Assembly (NCBI GenBank): GCA_023386315.1
Contig: JAEWJZ010000028.1
Span: 62,001-126,000, forward strand
Source of the DNA: Bacillota bacterium
GTDB taxonomy: Bacteria; Bacillota; Clostridia; Lachnospirales; Lachnospiraceae
Direction: 5' to 3'
Length of the DNA: 64,000 nt
The number at the start of each line of letters is the position of its first letter. Position 1 is the first letter of the stretch. Made by a program: the position numbers and the translations under genes. Positions 1 through 8,547 of the stretch are shown one piece after another. Under the pieces are notes generated by a model. That model ran no database searches and had not been told where the DNA came from. It saw only the letters and a program-made list of their open reading frames with translations.

Positions 1-85
1 TAAAATGCATTGGTTCAACGGCATAATTGAGAGTACCGGTTAATAGTTCGATAACCGCCTTTAGTAATTCGTTTTCTTTTTCCAT
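1..85 (-). CDS. possible 5' end of an unidentified gene, cut by the window edge
   Basis: Reading the minus strand from an ATG at 85 gives 28 residues beginning MEKENELLKAVIELL that run off the window edge without a stop. The stretch is amphipathic and acidic/leucine-rich, compatible with the first helix of a small protein. No convincing ribosome binding site precedes the ATG, so this could be a chance reading frame. Function unknown. Confidence 0.25.
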   Translation of the reverse strand, partial: MEKENELLKAVIELLTGTLNYAVEPMHF

Positions 86-245
86 CTATGTTAGTAATGA
101 GCATTTTACTTCTATGCACTTGCATACATTTGTAAGCCTGATAAAATAAGGAAATACTTTATGAAAACGCTTTTGATCACACTTAGCATAACGTTTTGAG
201 GTATAATATGGTGTTTTTTTTCATATACATAACAGAGGTGATATT

Positions 246-464
246 ATGAGTTATTGTTGCGATTTATTATTCATTACTACGTTAGCTTGTCAAATAGCAG
301 ATTGCTTAAATGATAATGAATTATCGATATTAGCAGCAGATACTGAATTGTTAAGTGATTCACTAAGTGCAATTGCTGTTAGACGTTCAATTTCTAATAC
401 ATGTACAAACAATAACATCCCATTAAATACAACCGCATGTTCCGATGAAGCCAAAAACTACTAA
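246..464 (+). CDS. small hypothetical protein, DUF6774-like
   Basis: A 72-residue protein with a good ribosome binding site (GAGGTG, about 6 bases before the ATG). It starts MSYCCDLLFITTLACQIAD and has a short hydrophobic first half followed by LNDNELSILAADTELLSDSL. Small clostridial proteins of the DUF6774 type have this layout: an N-terminal Cys pair, a helix, then a 'DNELxxLAA' stretch. That assignment is from memory of the family pattern and not from a search. No partner gene is adjacent and function is unknown. The surrounding sequence is AT-rich. Confidence 0.55.
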   Translation: MSYCCDLLFITTLACQIADCLNDNELSILAADTELLSDSLSAIAVRRSISNTCTNNNIPLNTTACSDEAKNY

Positions 465-530
465 CTTAATATTTCATAGTCAGTAGTTCATTTATTTTCT
501 TTGTATTAACTTGGAATTTAAAAATATATT

Positions 531-690
531 TATTTAATTATTCCATGGCATTTCTGCGTATAATCAATAAAAACATTAACATCATTCAGTAACCCAGTTC
601 TAAGTTCATTACTTGTATTGATTGCTAGATTAAATTGTTCTTGAGTAATATCTTTTTGAAATAATGCTTCCTCAAGTTCATCGGATCGCT
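531..690 (-). pseudogene. C-terminal gene remnant (acidic helical tail)
   Basis: On the minus strand an open frame without a start reads SDELEEALFQKDITQEQFN, continues with a helical NTSNELRTGLLNDVN-like stretch and ends at a stop near 531. Tails with 'DELEEAL..ITxEqf..A..t..eL' are common at the C-terminus of DUF402-type proteins. There is no start codon or ribosome binding site, and the upstream frame is closed, so I read this as a decayed gene end. The parent family is a guess. Confidence 0.3.
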
Positions 691-702
691 TTTATGACAC
701 AG

Positions 703-933
703 TTATATAGTTCTTTCTAGGCCACATACACATGTCTTTTCATGACCTTCGTTTATCCTTTTGCAAATGGGGCATTTCCATGCATCATATAAATTCCATT
801 CATCTGACTCAGCATTTACATTAACAGATTCCTGACTGGTAATAGGAGCCTGAATCTTTGGGCTTAAAGGTAATGGGGATTGGGGTGGAGTAAGTGGAAG
901 GCTGGCGAAACAGAGAGACTTTGGGCGCATCAT
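703..933 (-). CDS. possible zinc-ribbon protein or remnant
   Basis: An open frame of up to 76 residues ends with a believable zinc ribbon: CPIC, ten residues, then CVC near the C-terminus, preceded by a Trp/Tyr-rich linker. The N-terminal half is Pro/Ser-rich low-complexity sequence. No clear ribosome binding site supports the first ATG. It lies directly downstream of the superoxide dismutase on the same strand, behind an AGGGAG...CTCCCT hairpin at about 934-968. It may be the end of a longer decayed gene. Function unknown. Confidence 0.3.
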   Translation of the reverse strand: MMRPKSLCFASLPLTPPQSPLPLSPKIQAPITSQESVNVNAESDEWNLYDAWKCPICKRINEGHEKTCVCGLERTI

Positions 934-974
934 TAGGGAGTAACCAAGTTAATGCCTGGTTCTCCCTTTTATTC

Positions 975-1616
975 TCATTGCTCTTCTTCAATTCCCATGC
1001 ATTGCTTATACCTTGCATCCGCCACCTGCCAGTTAATGACGTGAAACCAGTCTTCTATGTACGCAGCTCTGTCATTGAAACGCTGCAGAAAATAGGCGTG
1101 CTCCCAGACATCAATAGCGGAGATTACACAAAATCCAAATGAAATCGGTGTGTTCTGATTGGGTGTCGTTACAATTGTTAACGTACCATTCTGGTCAACA
1201 ACCAGCCATGCATACCCGGAGCCAAAAACAGAAAGTGCTTTTCTTTTATATTCGTTAAAGAATTCCTCCACTGTACCAAAATCTCTTAATATAATAGGAT
1301 AGAGTGTATCTGCCTGAGAGCGCTCCTGGGAATTAATCATACCATTAAAGTAGATAATATGATTGTAAACCCCGCCGCCGTAATTGATGATGGCCTGACG
1401 GATTTCTTCCGGCAGGCTTTCCGTGTTCGTCAGAAGCTCTTCCAGGGAAAGATTCTGCAGTTCCGGATAATCCCTAAGGATGGTATTTAATTCCACCACA
1501 TATCTTTGAAGCTGCCTGTCGTGGTGAATGTACATGGTCTGAGAATCAATATAAGGTTCAAGTGAGTCGTATGCATAGGGAAGCGGTGGATTCACAAATG
1601 GATAATGTTCGTTCAT
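975..1616 (-). CDS. superoxide dismutase, Fe/Mn family
   Basis: A 213-residue protein with the Fe/Mn superoxide dismutase pattern; it would dismutate superoxide to peroxide and oxygen. Visible features are the N-terminal LPYAYDSLEPYID block, the metal His in MYIHHD (His31), a second His in YNHIIYF and the Asp/His pair in DVWEHAYF, so all four metal ligands are present. The second-shell Tyr (Tyr39) is kept, but the usual KHH triplet after the first ligand is RQL, and the usual NHxxFW Trp is replaced (NHIIYF). The length is normal. It is transcribed away from the HIT gene; no operon partner is evident. Spore-forming clostridia often carry such divergent copies. Confidence 0.88.
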   Translation of the reverse strand: MNEHYPFVNPPLPYAYDSLEPYIDSQTMYIHHDRQLQRYVVELNTILRDYPELQNLSLEELLTNTESLPEEIRQAIINYGGGVYNHIIYFNGMINSQERSQADTLYPIILRDFGTVEEFFNEYKRKALSVFGSGYAWLVVDQNGTLTIVTTPNQNTPISFGFCVISAIDVWEHAYFLQRFNDRAAYIEDWFHVINWQVADARYKQCMGIEEEQ

Positions 1617-1773
1617 GGACAGATTTTTCCTTTTGCATTTTTGTATATATATATTCCAAAGCCAAAGAGATATGATGGATAAGCAAGGAATAAAAAAATA
1701 GTGTGCTGAAATAAAAACTGTTGTATAATAACAAAAGATGAATTGAAAAAGCGGATAAAGGAGAGGAGCAGCT

Positions 1774-2232
1774 ATGTGCGGTGTGTGCGAACGGATACAG
1801 CTTATTAAAGAAGGCAGAAACCCGTATTTTGTAAAGGAACTGGAAACAGGATATGTGGTGCTGGGGGATCATCAGAGATTTCAGGGTTATACTCTTTTTT
1901 TATGTAAGGTACATGCAACGGAGCTTCATTTTCTGGAAAAGGAATTTAAAAATCGTTTTCTGCAGGAAATGGCTTTGACAGCAGAGGCAGTTTATCGCGC
2001 CTTTGGGCCGGATAAACTAAATTATGAGCTATTAGGATGCGGTAATTTTACTCATATGCACTGGCATTTTTATCCAAGAACTCTTGGCGATACACCCACT
2101 CCCGGTCCGGTCTGGAAGTTGCCCATAGAAGAGCTTTATAATGATAAGTACCTGCCTGGAGATGAAACTCTCTTTATCATGAAAGAAAAGCTGAATGAGG
2201 AACTGGAAAAGCTTCTGGACCAGCAGGCCTGA
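1774..2232 (+). CDS. HIT family nucleotide hydrolase/transferase
   Basis: A 152-residue histidine-triad protein. The signature is HMHWHFYPR at residues 94-102, with the three His at 94, 96 and 98. An N-terminal CGVC (residues 2-5) followed by a second Cys at 44 may bind metal, as in some HIT hydrolases. The family hydrolyses nucleoside phosphoramidates or dinucleoside polyphosphates; the actual substrate here cannot be read from sequence. A GGAGAGGAGC ribosome binding site precedes the ATG. It is divergent from the superoxide dismutase gene and appears monocistronic. Confidence 0.85.
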   Translation: MCGVCERIQLIKEGRNPYFVKELETGYVVLGDHQRFQGYTLFLCKVHATELHFLEKEFKNRFLQEMALTAEAVYRAFGPDKLNYELLGCGNFTHMHWHFYPRTLGDTPTPGPVWKLPIEELYNDKYLPGDETLFIMKEKLNEELEKLLDQQA

Positions 2233-2315
2233 TTTTTAAATTATAAAGTTTGCTATAGATTTTACCTATAACCAGATAATAATTATAAATATTAACACAG
2301 AATCTGCAAATCCTG

Positions 2316-2321
2316 TATAAT
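2316..2321 (+). promoter_or_regulatory. putative -10 element of metY
   Basis: TATAAT preceded by TG (TGTATAAT), about 54 bases before the metY start. The -35 region is poor, fitting activator-dependent use. Upstream at about 2253-2290 is an AT-rich dyad-containing stretch (CTATAG...ACCTATAACC) that could hold LysR-type half-sites. No S-box or T-box structure is visible in the leader. Confidence 0.4.
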
Positions 2322-2374
2322 ACCACTTAACAGGAAAAGATGAAACAGCATTTTACCCATAGGAGGATACCAAT

Positions 2375-3682
2375 ATGAGCAAGAAAACCAGAGCAGAAAG
2401 AAATCTTAAATTTGAAACATTACAGTTACACGTTGGCCAGGAACAGGCAGATTCCGTGACAGATGCAAGGGCAGTACCCATTTATCAGAGCTCTTCCTAT
2501 GTGTTCCATAACAGCGATCATGCAGCTGCAAGATTTAATCTGACTGATGCGGGAAATATTTACGGCAGACTGACCAATCCGACCCAGGATGTATTTGAAC
2601 GGAGAATAGCAGCATTAGAGGGCGGTGTGGCAGCGCTGGCTACAGCTTCCGGAGCGGCGGCAGTCACTTATTCCATTGAGAACCTGGCAAAGAACGGAGA
2701 TCATGTTGTAGCAGCCAAGAACATCTATGGAGGCACTTACAACCTGCTGGAGCATACACTACCTGATTATGGCATCACCACAACGTTTGTGGATCCCTTT
2801 AATTATGAGGAAGTGGAAAATGCCATTAAAGAAAATACCAAGCTGGTCTTTATCGAGACACTGGGAAATCCCAATTCTGACGTGGTTGATATTGAACAGT
2901 TTGCAAAGATAGCACATGCACATAAAATCCCGCTGATTGTAGACAATACATTTGCAACCCCTTACCTGGTAAGACCCATCGAATATGGCGCGGATATCGT
3001 GGTGCATTCCGCAACAAAATTTATTGGCGGCCACGGAACCAGCATCGGCGGTGTGATTATAGACAGCGGAAAATTTGACTGGGAAGCATCTGGAAAATTC
3101 CCGTCACTGACTGAACCAAACCCAAGTTATCATGGAGTCAGCTTTACAAAGGCAGCCGGACCTGCCGCTTATGTGACAAAGATCCGTGCGATTTTACTGC
3201 GTGATACAGGAGCCTGCTTATCTCCAATCCATGCATTTGTCTTTTTACAGGGACTTGAGACCTTATCATTAAGAGTTGAGCGTCATGTAGAAAATGCGCT
3301 GAAGGTTGTGGAATATTTGAAAAATCACCCACAGGTTGAAAAGGTTCATCATCCATCTGTTTCAGATGATGAGAGCCAGAAGGAATTATATGCCAAATAT
3401 TTCCCCAATGGAGGCGGATCCATTTTCACCTTCGAAATCAAGGGAGATGCAAGAAAAGCCAAGGATTTTATTGACCAGCTGGAATTATTCTCACTTCTTG
3501 CAAATGTTGCAGATGTAAAGTCCTTAGTGATTCATCCGGCCTCCACCACTCATTCACAGATGACAGAAGAAGAGCTGGAGAATTCCGGAATAAAGCCCAA
3601 TACCATCCGTCTTTCTATCGGAACAGAACATGCATCAGATATTATCGAAGACTTGGAAGAAGCATTTCAGGCGGTAAAATAA
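2375..3682 (+). CDS. metY: O-acetylhomoserine aminocarboxypropyltransferase (sulfhydrylase)
   Basis: A 435-residue Cys/Met-metabolism PLP enzyme. The length and the long insertion between the PLP domain and the C-terminal domain fit O-acetylhomoserine sulfhydrylases, which make homocysteine from O-acetylhomoserine and sulfide, rather than the shorter (~380) trans-sulfuration enzymes. The PLP lysine is in [10 protein letters not shown] (Lys215), and the cofactor-binding [10 protein letters not shown] and SGAAAV blocks are present. AGGAGG precedes the ATG by a normal distance. A perfect hairpin terminator follows, then a LysR regulator. Together with cysK and the neighbouring lyases it forms a sulfur-assimilation block. 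Cytosolic. Confidence 0.9.
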   Translation: MSKKTRAERNLKFETLQLHVGQEQADSVTDARAVPIYQSSSYVFHNSDHAAARFNLTDAGNIYGRLTNPTQDVFERRIAALEGGVAALATASGAAAVTYSIENLAKNGDHVVAAKNIYGGTYNLLEHTLPDYGITTTFVDPFNYEEVENAIKENTKLVFIETLGNPNSDVVDIEQFAKIAHAHKIPLIVDNTFATPYLVRPIEYGADIVVHSATKFIGGHGTSIGGVIIDSGKFDWEASGKFPSLTEPNPSYHGVSFTKAAGPAAYVTKIRAILLRDTGACLSPIHAFVFLQGLETLSLRVERHVENALKVVEYLKNHPQVEKVHHPSVSDDESQKELYAKYFPNGGGSIFTFEIKGDARKAKDFIDQLELFSLLANVADVKSLVIHPASTTHSQMTEEELENSGIKPNTIRLSIGTEHASDIIEDLEEAFQAVK

Positions 3683-3702
3683 CTGAATCAGATTATATGC
3701 AG

Positions 3703-3731
3703 GCTGCCATAGGTTCTATGGCAGCTTTTGC
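3703..3731 (+). terminator. rho-independent terminator after metY
   Basis: A perfect stem GCTGCCATA / TATGGCAGC with a 5-base loop, followed by TTTTG. It ends 24 bases before the LysR start codon, so the regulator has its own transcript or depends on read-through. Confidence 0.8.
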
Positions 3732-3754
3732 GCAGGCAGAAAAAAGGAGGATCT

Positions 3755-4663
3755 ATGACATTACAGCAGCTTCGTTATGCCATATGTATCGCAAACCAGA
3801 AATCCATGAATAAAGCGGCTGCGGAGTTATTTATTACTCAGCCCAGTTTATCCAGTACAATACGTGATTTAGAGGAAGAAATCGGTCTTCAGCTGTTTTT
3901 GCGGTCCAACCGGGGAATTGTGATCACGCCGGAGGGGGAAGAATTTTTAGGATACGCAAGACAAATGCTGGAGCAGTACCGTCAGATGGAAGAACGGTTT
4001 GTAAAAAAGGAGAAATTCAAGAAAAAATTCAGCGTGTCCATGCAGCATTATACCTTCGCAGTACAGGCATTTATTCACATGGCAAGAGAGTTTGGCATGG
4101 ATGATTATGAATTTGCGGTTCATGAAACCAGAACATACGATGTCATTGAGTATGTAAAAAATCAGAAGAGTGAATTGGGGATTCTTTATCTGAATGAATT
4201 TAATCAGAAATCCATGGAAAAGCTGTTCCATGACAGTGATCTTGAATTTACAGAGCTGTTCCAGTGCAAGATCTATGTTTATCTTTGGAAAGGAAATCCT
4301 CTGGCCAGGAAGGAACTGATCGAATTTGAGGATTTAAAAAATTATCCCTGTCTTTCCTTTGAACAGGGAACGAATAATGCGTTTTATCTTGCGGAAGAGG
4401 TATTCAGCACCTATGAATATAAGCAGATCATTAAGGCAGATGACAGAGCTACGCTGCTCAACTTGATGGTGGGACTAAACGGCTATACCCTTTGTTCCGG
4501 GATTATCTGCGAAGATCTAAATGGAGACGAATACTGTGCCATTCCTCTTAATACCAGCGACCGGATGCGGATTGGTTATATTAAAAAGAAAAAAATGCCT
4601 CTCAGCATTCTGGGAGAAAAGTATATAGCGGAATTGAAGAAATTCGAAAAACAGGTATTGTAG
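3755..4663 (+). CDS. LysR family transcriptional regulator of sulfur amino-acid genes
   Basis: A 302-residue LysR-type regulator: N-terminal winged helix (residues 1-60, TLQQLRYAICIANQKSMNKAA and QPSLSSTIRDLEEEIG) and a C-terminal effector domain. The start is placed at the ATG at 3755 because AAAAAGGAGG lies just upstream; an earlier in-frame start would overlap the metY terminator. Its position between metY and the metC/malY pair, all on the same strand, suggests control of these genes in response to a sulfur metabolite such as O-acetylserine or O-acetylhomoserine, as with CysB/CmbR/YtlI-type regulators. That target assignment is inference. Confidence 0.85.
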   Translation: MTLQQLRYAICIANQKSMNKAAAELFITQPSLSSTIRDLEEEIGLQLFLRSNRGIVITPEGEEFLGYARQMLEQYRQMEERFVKKEKFKKKFSVSMQHYTFAVQAFIHMAREFGMDDYEFAVHETRTYDVIEYVKNQKSELGILYLNEFNQKSMEKLFHDSDLEFTELFQCKIYVYLWKGNPLARKELIEFEDLKNYPCLSFEQGTNNAFYLAEEVFSTYEYKQIIKADDRATLLNLMVGLNGYTLCSGIICEDLNGDEYCAIPLNTSDRMRIGYIKKKKMPLSILGEKYIAELKKFEKQVL

Positions 4664-4792
4664 AAACCATTTTGTTGTTATAGAAATAATAAATAGCAGG
4701 CTATTGCTTTTCAATCATACCCCTTCTGCCTACTGGGATGGTATACTTATTCTATAGGGATCACGATAAAGAAAAGAAAGTGGTGACATAAT

Positions 4793-5947
4793 ATGGAATA
4801 TGGAATTTCTACAAAATGTTTATATGGTGACGGAGCGGAGATACCTGTGGATAATTCGGGAGCAATCAGCTTTCCCATTTATCAGACTGCCACATTTGCA
4901 CATAAAGGAGTGGGAGAAGGTACCGGCTACGACTACAGCCGTCTGCAAAACCCTACCAGAGAGCATTTGGAAAACATTGTAGCTTCTTTGGAAAGCGGCG
5001 TGGATGCCCTGGCTTTCTCCAGCGGAATGGCGGCAATTACAGCTCTTATGGAGCTTTTTGCACCTGGTGACCACATTATTACAGACTGCGACTTATATGG
5101 AGGCAGCATCCGGCTGTTTGATAACATCAGCAAAAAAAACGGTATCTTAATTGATTCCGCAGACTGTTCCGGTTTCTCGTATGAAAAAGTAGAAGAACTG
5201 ATCGGTGAAAACACAAAGGCTGTTTTTATTGAAACCCCTACCAATCCCATGATGAATGTAACCGATATTGAAGAGCTGGCTAAAATTACGAAAAAGCATG
5301 GGATTCTTCTGATTGTGGATAATACGTTTATGTCTCCTTATTTTCAGAACCCTTTAAAACTGGGCGCAGACCTGGTGGTTCACAGCGGAACCAAGTACCT
5401 GGGGGGACATAACGATACCATAGCCGGATTTCTTGTTACTTCTTCTGTTGAAATAGCAGAAAGACTCCGTTTCATCATAAAAACAGTGGGTTCCGGACTG
5501 GCTCCCTTTGACAGCTGGCTCATACTGCGGGGAATCAAGACACTGGCGATTCGTATGAATCAGGCAGAGAAGAATGCTGGAAATCTGGTGGACTGGCTGA
5601 AAAATGAGAAAAAGGTAAAGAAGATCTATTATCCTGGTCTTACGGACCATCCGGGACATGAAGTCTGTAAAAAACAGGCGAGAGGATTTGGCTGTATGGT
5701 GACCTTTGAAGTGGAATCAAAGGAGCTTGCCCATAGAATATTAAAGAATGTGAGACTGATCCGGTTTGCAGAGAGTCTTGGAGGAGTGGAAACGCTGATC
5801 ACGTATCCCATCACTCAGACTCATGCGGATGTGCCGGAGGATGTCCTGGCTGCCAATGGGATCACAGACCGGATCTTAAGACTTTCGGTGGGAATTGAGG
5901 ATGTACATGATTTAATAAATGAATTGGAGCGGGTATTTCATGAGTAA
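4793..5947 (+). CDS. trans-sulfuration PLP enzyme (cystathionine gamma-synthase/lyase type)
   Basis: A 384-residue Cys/Met-metabolism PLP enzyme. Lys201 in HSGTKYLGGH is the Schiff-base lysine; YDYSRLQNPTR is the N-terminal substrate/cofactor loop and FSSGMAAI the phosphate-binding block. Length and sequence fit cystathionine gamma-synthase, gamma-lyase or beta-lyase; these cannot be told apart safely by eye. The next gene begins inside its last codons (8-base overlap), so it is translationally coupled to the MalY-type lyase. Likely cytosolic and part of Met/Cys interconversion. Confidence 0.87.
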   Translation: MEYGISTKCLYGDGAEIPVDNSGAISFPIYQTATFAHKGVGEGTGYDYSRLQNPTREHLENIVASLESGVDALAFSSGMAAITALMELFAPGDHIITDCDLYGGSIRLFDNISKKNGILIDSADCSGFSYEKVEELIGENTKAVFIETPTNPMMNVTDIEELAKITKKHGILLIVDNTFMSPYFQNPLKLGADLVVHSGTKYLGGHNDTIAGFLVTSSVEIAERLRFIIKTVGSGLAPFDSWLILRGIKTLAIRMNQAEKNAGNLVDWLKNEKKVKKIYYPGLTDHPGHEVCKKQARGFGCMVTFEVESKELAHRILKNVRLIRFAESLGGVETLITYPITQTHADVPEDVLAANGITDRILRLSVGIEDVHDLINELERVFHE

Positions 5948-7124
5948 AGAACGAATTGATTTTGATGAACGGATAGAAAGAAAAAATACAAGCTGCATCA
6001 AGTATGATTTTGCAGTTCAAAGGGGGAAACCGGAAGGGATCCTGCCTCTATGGGTAGCTGATATGGATTTTAAAGCACCACAGCCTGTTCTCGATGCACT
6101 GAAAGCCCGTGTGGAGCATGGGATTTTCGGCTACAGTGAGGGAAAAGAGGAATACTTTGAGGCGGTGAAGGACTGGATGAAACGCCGCCATGGCTGGACA
6201 ATTGAGAGAAACTGGCTTGTAAAAACGCCGGGAGTGGTTTTCGCTCTTGCAATGGCGGTAAAAGCATATACAAAACCGGGAGACGGAGTCATGATTCAGC
6301 AGCCGGTTTATTATCCATTCAGTGAAGTAATAGAAGATAACGGAAGAAAGATTGTAGATAATACTTTATATCTGGGTGAAGATGGAATCTATCATATGGA
6401 TCTTGGGGATTTCGAAAAAAAGGCTGCAGAAAATCAGGTAAAACTGTTTTTCCTTTGCAGCCCTCATAATCCGGTGGGAAGAGTATGGACAAGAGAAGAA
6501 CTGATTCAGCTTGGTGAGATTTGTGAGCGCCTTGATATTATTGTTGTCAGTGATGAGATCCATCAGGATTTTGTGTTTAAGGGAGAGCATCAGGTGTTCG
6601 CAGCGATCAGCGAAACACTCAAAAATCGGACAATTACCTGTACTGCTCCAAGTAAGACGTTTAATGTTGCAGGACTTCAGATCTCAAATATTTTTATATC
6701 AAATCCGGAACTAAAACGTAAATTCAAAAAAGAAATCGCTGCCGCCGGTTACAGTCAGTTAAATGCATTGGGATTAACCGCCTGCGAAGCCGCATACAGG
6801 TATGGAGAAGACTGGCATGACCAGCTGATGGAGTATCTAAAAGAGAATATTCGGTGTGTCCGTACTTATTTAGAAGACAATTTGCCAGAAATTAAACTGA
6901 TTGAACCGGATGGGACTTATCTTATATGGCTGGACTTCCGGGGATTAGGGCTCAGTGAACAGGGACGAGAAGAGCTGATTGTGAAAAGAGCAGGTTTGTG
7001 GCTTGACAGCGGTGCCATGTTTGGCCCCATAGGAGAAGGTTTTGAACGGATCAACATAGCCTGTCCCCGCTCTTTTATCATGGAAGCGCTGGATAAACTA
7101 AGGACTGCAATTAAAAATTTATAG
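5940..7124 (+). CDS. MalY/PatB-type aminotransferase-fold cystathionine beta-lyase
   Basis: A 394-residue fold-type I PLP enzyme of the MalY/PatB family, which cleaves cystathionine or cysteine conjugates to give homocysteine or thiols. Diagnostic blocks are PLWVADMDFKAP near residue 35, SPHNPVGRVW, VVSDEIHQDF and the PLP lysine in PSKTFNVAGLQ (Lys239). The start ATG at 5940 overlaps the end of the preceding gene by 8 bases, with GGAGCGGG as ribosome binding site. Some MalY proteins also act as regulators, but nothing here suggests that. Operon with the upstream gene. Confidence 0.88.
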   Translation: MSKERIDFDERIERKNTSCIKYDFAVQRGKPEGILPLWVADMDFKAPQPVLDALKARVEHGIFGYSEGKEEYFEAVKDWMKRRHGWTIERNWLVKTPGVVFALAMAVKAYTKPGDGVMIQQPVYYPFSEVIEDNGRKIVDNTLYLGEDGIYHMDLGDFEKKAAENQVKLFFLCSPHNPVGRVWTREELIQLGEICERLDIIVVSDEIHQDFVFKGEHQVFAAISETLKNRTITCTAPSKTFNVAGLQISNIFISNPELKRKFKKEIAAAGYSQLNALGLTACEAAYRYGEDWHDQLMEYLKENIRCVRTYLEDNLPEIKLIEPDGTYLIWLDFRGLGLSEQGREELIVKRAGLWLDSGAMFGPIGEGFERINIACPRSFIMEALDKLRTAIKNL

Positions 7125-7141
7125 AATCTTTGAAAAAGGTA

Positions 7142-7170
7142 TTGACACATTCCTCTTTCTGCATTAATAT
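7142..7170 (+). promoter_or_regulatory. sigma-A promoter of the cysK leader transcript
   Basis: TTGACA (7142-7147), 17-base spacer, TAATAT (7165-7170). This places transcription start near 7177, about 290 bases before cysK and about 50 before the Cys-rich leader ORF. Confidence 0.7.
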
Positions 7171-7225
7171 ATTTATAACATATAAACATATTAATGTTGT
7201 AGGTAGAAAAAGGGGGCAGCTCAAT

Positions 7226-7330
7226 ATGAAAGATAACAGAGATCAGAAGAATCGTAAGTGGAATCAATATATATGTTGTTGCCAGGCTGTTTGTCATAAG
7301 AAAGAAACAGTTTTGTTGGAATGCTCATAA
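7226..7330 (+). CDS. Cys-rich leader peptide upstream of cysK
   Basis: A 34-codon ORF with its own ribosome binding site (AAAAAGGGGG, about 9 bases before the ATG) inside the untranslated leader of cysK. The peptide ends in a run of cysteines: ICCCQAVC at residues 15-22 and another Cys at 33, so 5 of 34 residues are Cys. Leader peptides rich in the regulated amino acid are the hallmark of ribosome-mediated attenuation. Hairpin-forming segments follow it before cysK. I infer a cysteine-sensing leader; the peptide itself probably has no other function. Confidence 0.6.
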   Translation: MKDNRDQKNRKWNQYICCCQAVCHKKETVLLECS

Positions 7331-7334
7331 TAAT

Positions 7335-7428
7335 GCCTTGCAGCATCAGGCGTGAGGATATCAATATATCCCTCGAAAGATGAAAGCAGGTGCCGAAAGA
7401 GCAGCTGCTTCTTTTCAATTTTAAAACA
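7335..7428 (+). promoter_or_regulatory. candidate attenuator hairpins of cysK
   Basis: After the leader peptide stop there are three potential stems: GCCT..AGGC (about 7334-7350), GAGGATAT caat ATATCCCTC (about 7353-7374) and AAGCAG..CTGCTT followed by CTTTTC (about 7385-7417). The last resembles a weak terminator. Which stems exclude each other when a ribosome stalls at the Cys codons cannot be decided without folding. Confidence 0.4.
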
Positions 7429-7464
7429 ATGATAGTGAATAATGACAATATGGAGGATAAGGAT

Positions 7465-8397
7465 ATGGGATCAATTAAAGAAAGCGCAGTAGAACTTATT
7501 GGAGGAACACCGATACTGAAGATCAGCCGTTACGGAGCAGTAGAGGGAGTAGAAGGGGTTACCCTTCTGGCGAAGCTGGAATATTTAAATCCAGCCGGAT
7601 CAGTAAAGGACCGGATTGCTTTAGCGATGATTGAAGATGCAGAGGAAAGAGGAATTTTAAAGCCGGGAGCTACCATTATTGAACCAACTTCCGGTAATAC
7701 GGGAATCGGCCTTGCAGCTGTAGCGGCAGCGAAGGGATACAAAACAATCCTGACACTTCCTGATACCATGAGTGTGGAAAGAAGAAATCTTTTAAAGGCC
7801 TATGGTGCAGAGCTGGTTCTTACGGATGGTGCCAGGGGTATGAGAGGCGCCATAGAAAAAGCAGATGAATTAAAGGCTTCCATTGAAGGCTCTGTAATAT
7901 TAGGGCAGTTCGTAAATCCTGCCAACCCCAAAGTGCATAAAGAAACAACAGGACCGGAGATCTGGGAACAGACAGACGGAACCGTTGACATTTTCATTGC
8001 AGGTGTAGGTACAGGCGGAACTGTGACTGGAGTCGGTGCATATTTAAAGGAAAAGAATCCGAATGTACAGATCGTGGCAGTGGAACCGGCAAGCAGCCCC
8101 GTGCTTAGCGGAGGCAAGCCTGGACCTCATAAGATCCAGGGAATTGGAGCCGGATTTGTACCAGAGGTATTAAATACAGCAATTTATGATGAAGTAATTA
8201 CTGTTGAAAATGAAGATGCTTTTAAAGAGGGCAAGTCATTTGCAGTCACAGAAGGAATTCTGGTTGGTATTTCATCAGGAGCTGCATTAAAGGCAGCTAA
8301 GCTTGTTGCAGAAAGACCTGAAAATAAGGGTAAGACCATTGTTGTATTGCTTCCTGATTCCGGTGACCGGTATTTATCAACACCCTTATTTGCATAA
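7465..8397 (+). CDS. cysK: cysteine synthase A (O-acetylserine sulfhydrylase)
   Basis: A 310-residue beta-family PLP enzyme making cysteine from O-acetylserine and sulfide. The PLP lysine is in [11 protein letters not shown] (Lys48); [11 protein letters not shown] and [12 protein letters not shown] are the substrate-loop and phosphate-binding blocks, and SSGAAL lies near the C-terminus. The start at 7465 is preceded by TGGAGGATAAGG; an upstream in-frame extension lacks a ribosome binding site. It is transcribed alone behind a ~290-base leader holding a Cys-rich peptide ORF, and is followed by a strong terminator. Completes the sulfur-assimilation block. Confidence 0.95.
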   Translation: MGSIKESAVELIGGTPILKISRYGAVEGVEGVTLLAKLEYLNPAGSVKDRIALAMIEDAEERGILKPGATIIEPTSGNTGIGLAAVAAAKGYKTILTLPDTMSVERRNLLKAYGAELVLTDGARGMRGAIEKADELKASIEGSVILGQFVNPANPKVHKETTGPEIWEQTDGTVDIFIAGVGTGGTVTGVGAYLKEKNPNVQIVAVEPASSPVLSGGKPGPHKIQGIGAGFVPEVLNTAIYDEVITVENEDAFKEGKSFAVTEGILVGISSGAALKAAKLVAERPENKGKTIVVLLPDSGDRYLSTPLFA

Positions 8398-8423
8398 AAT
8401 ATAATAAGTTACCATGTTTAAAA

Positions 8424-8465
8424 AACGGCTGGTTATAAGATATTCTTATTGCCAGTTGTTTTTTG
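8424..8465 (+). terminator. rho-independent terminator after cysK
   Basis: Stem ACGGCTGG-ATAAG / CTTAT-CCAGTTGT with loop ATATT, then TTTTTTG. Confidence 0.75.
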
Positions 8466-8547
8466 TGGATATTAACTATATAATAAACACAAAATGTAAT
8501 TTAATAGACAGGAATCAGTGACAAAATAATTCCAGGCAGGTGATTGA

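Noticed and set aside
7130-7330. A longer 66-residue version of the cysK leader ORF starting at 7130.
   Set aside because: Its start lies before the -35 element of the promoter that begins the leader; only the 34-codon form has a ribosome binding site and falls inside the transcript.
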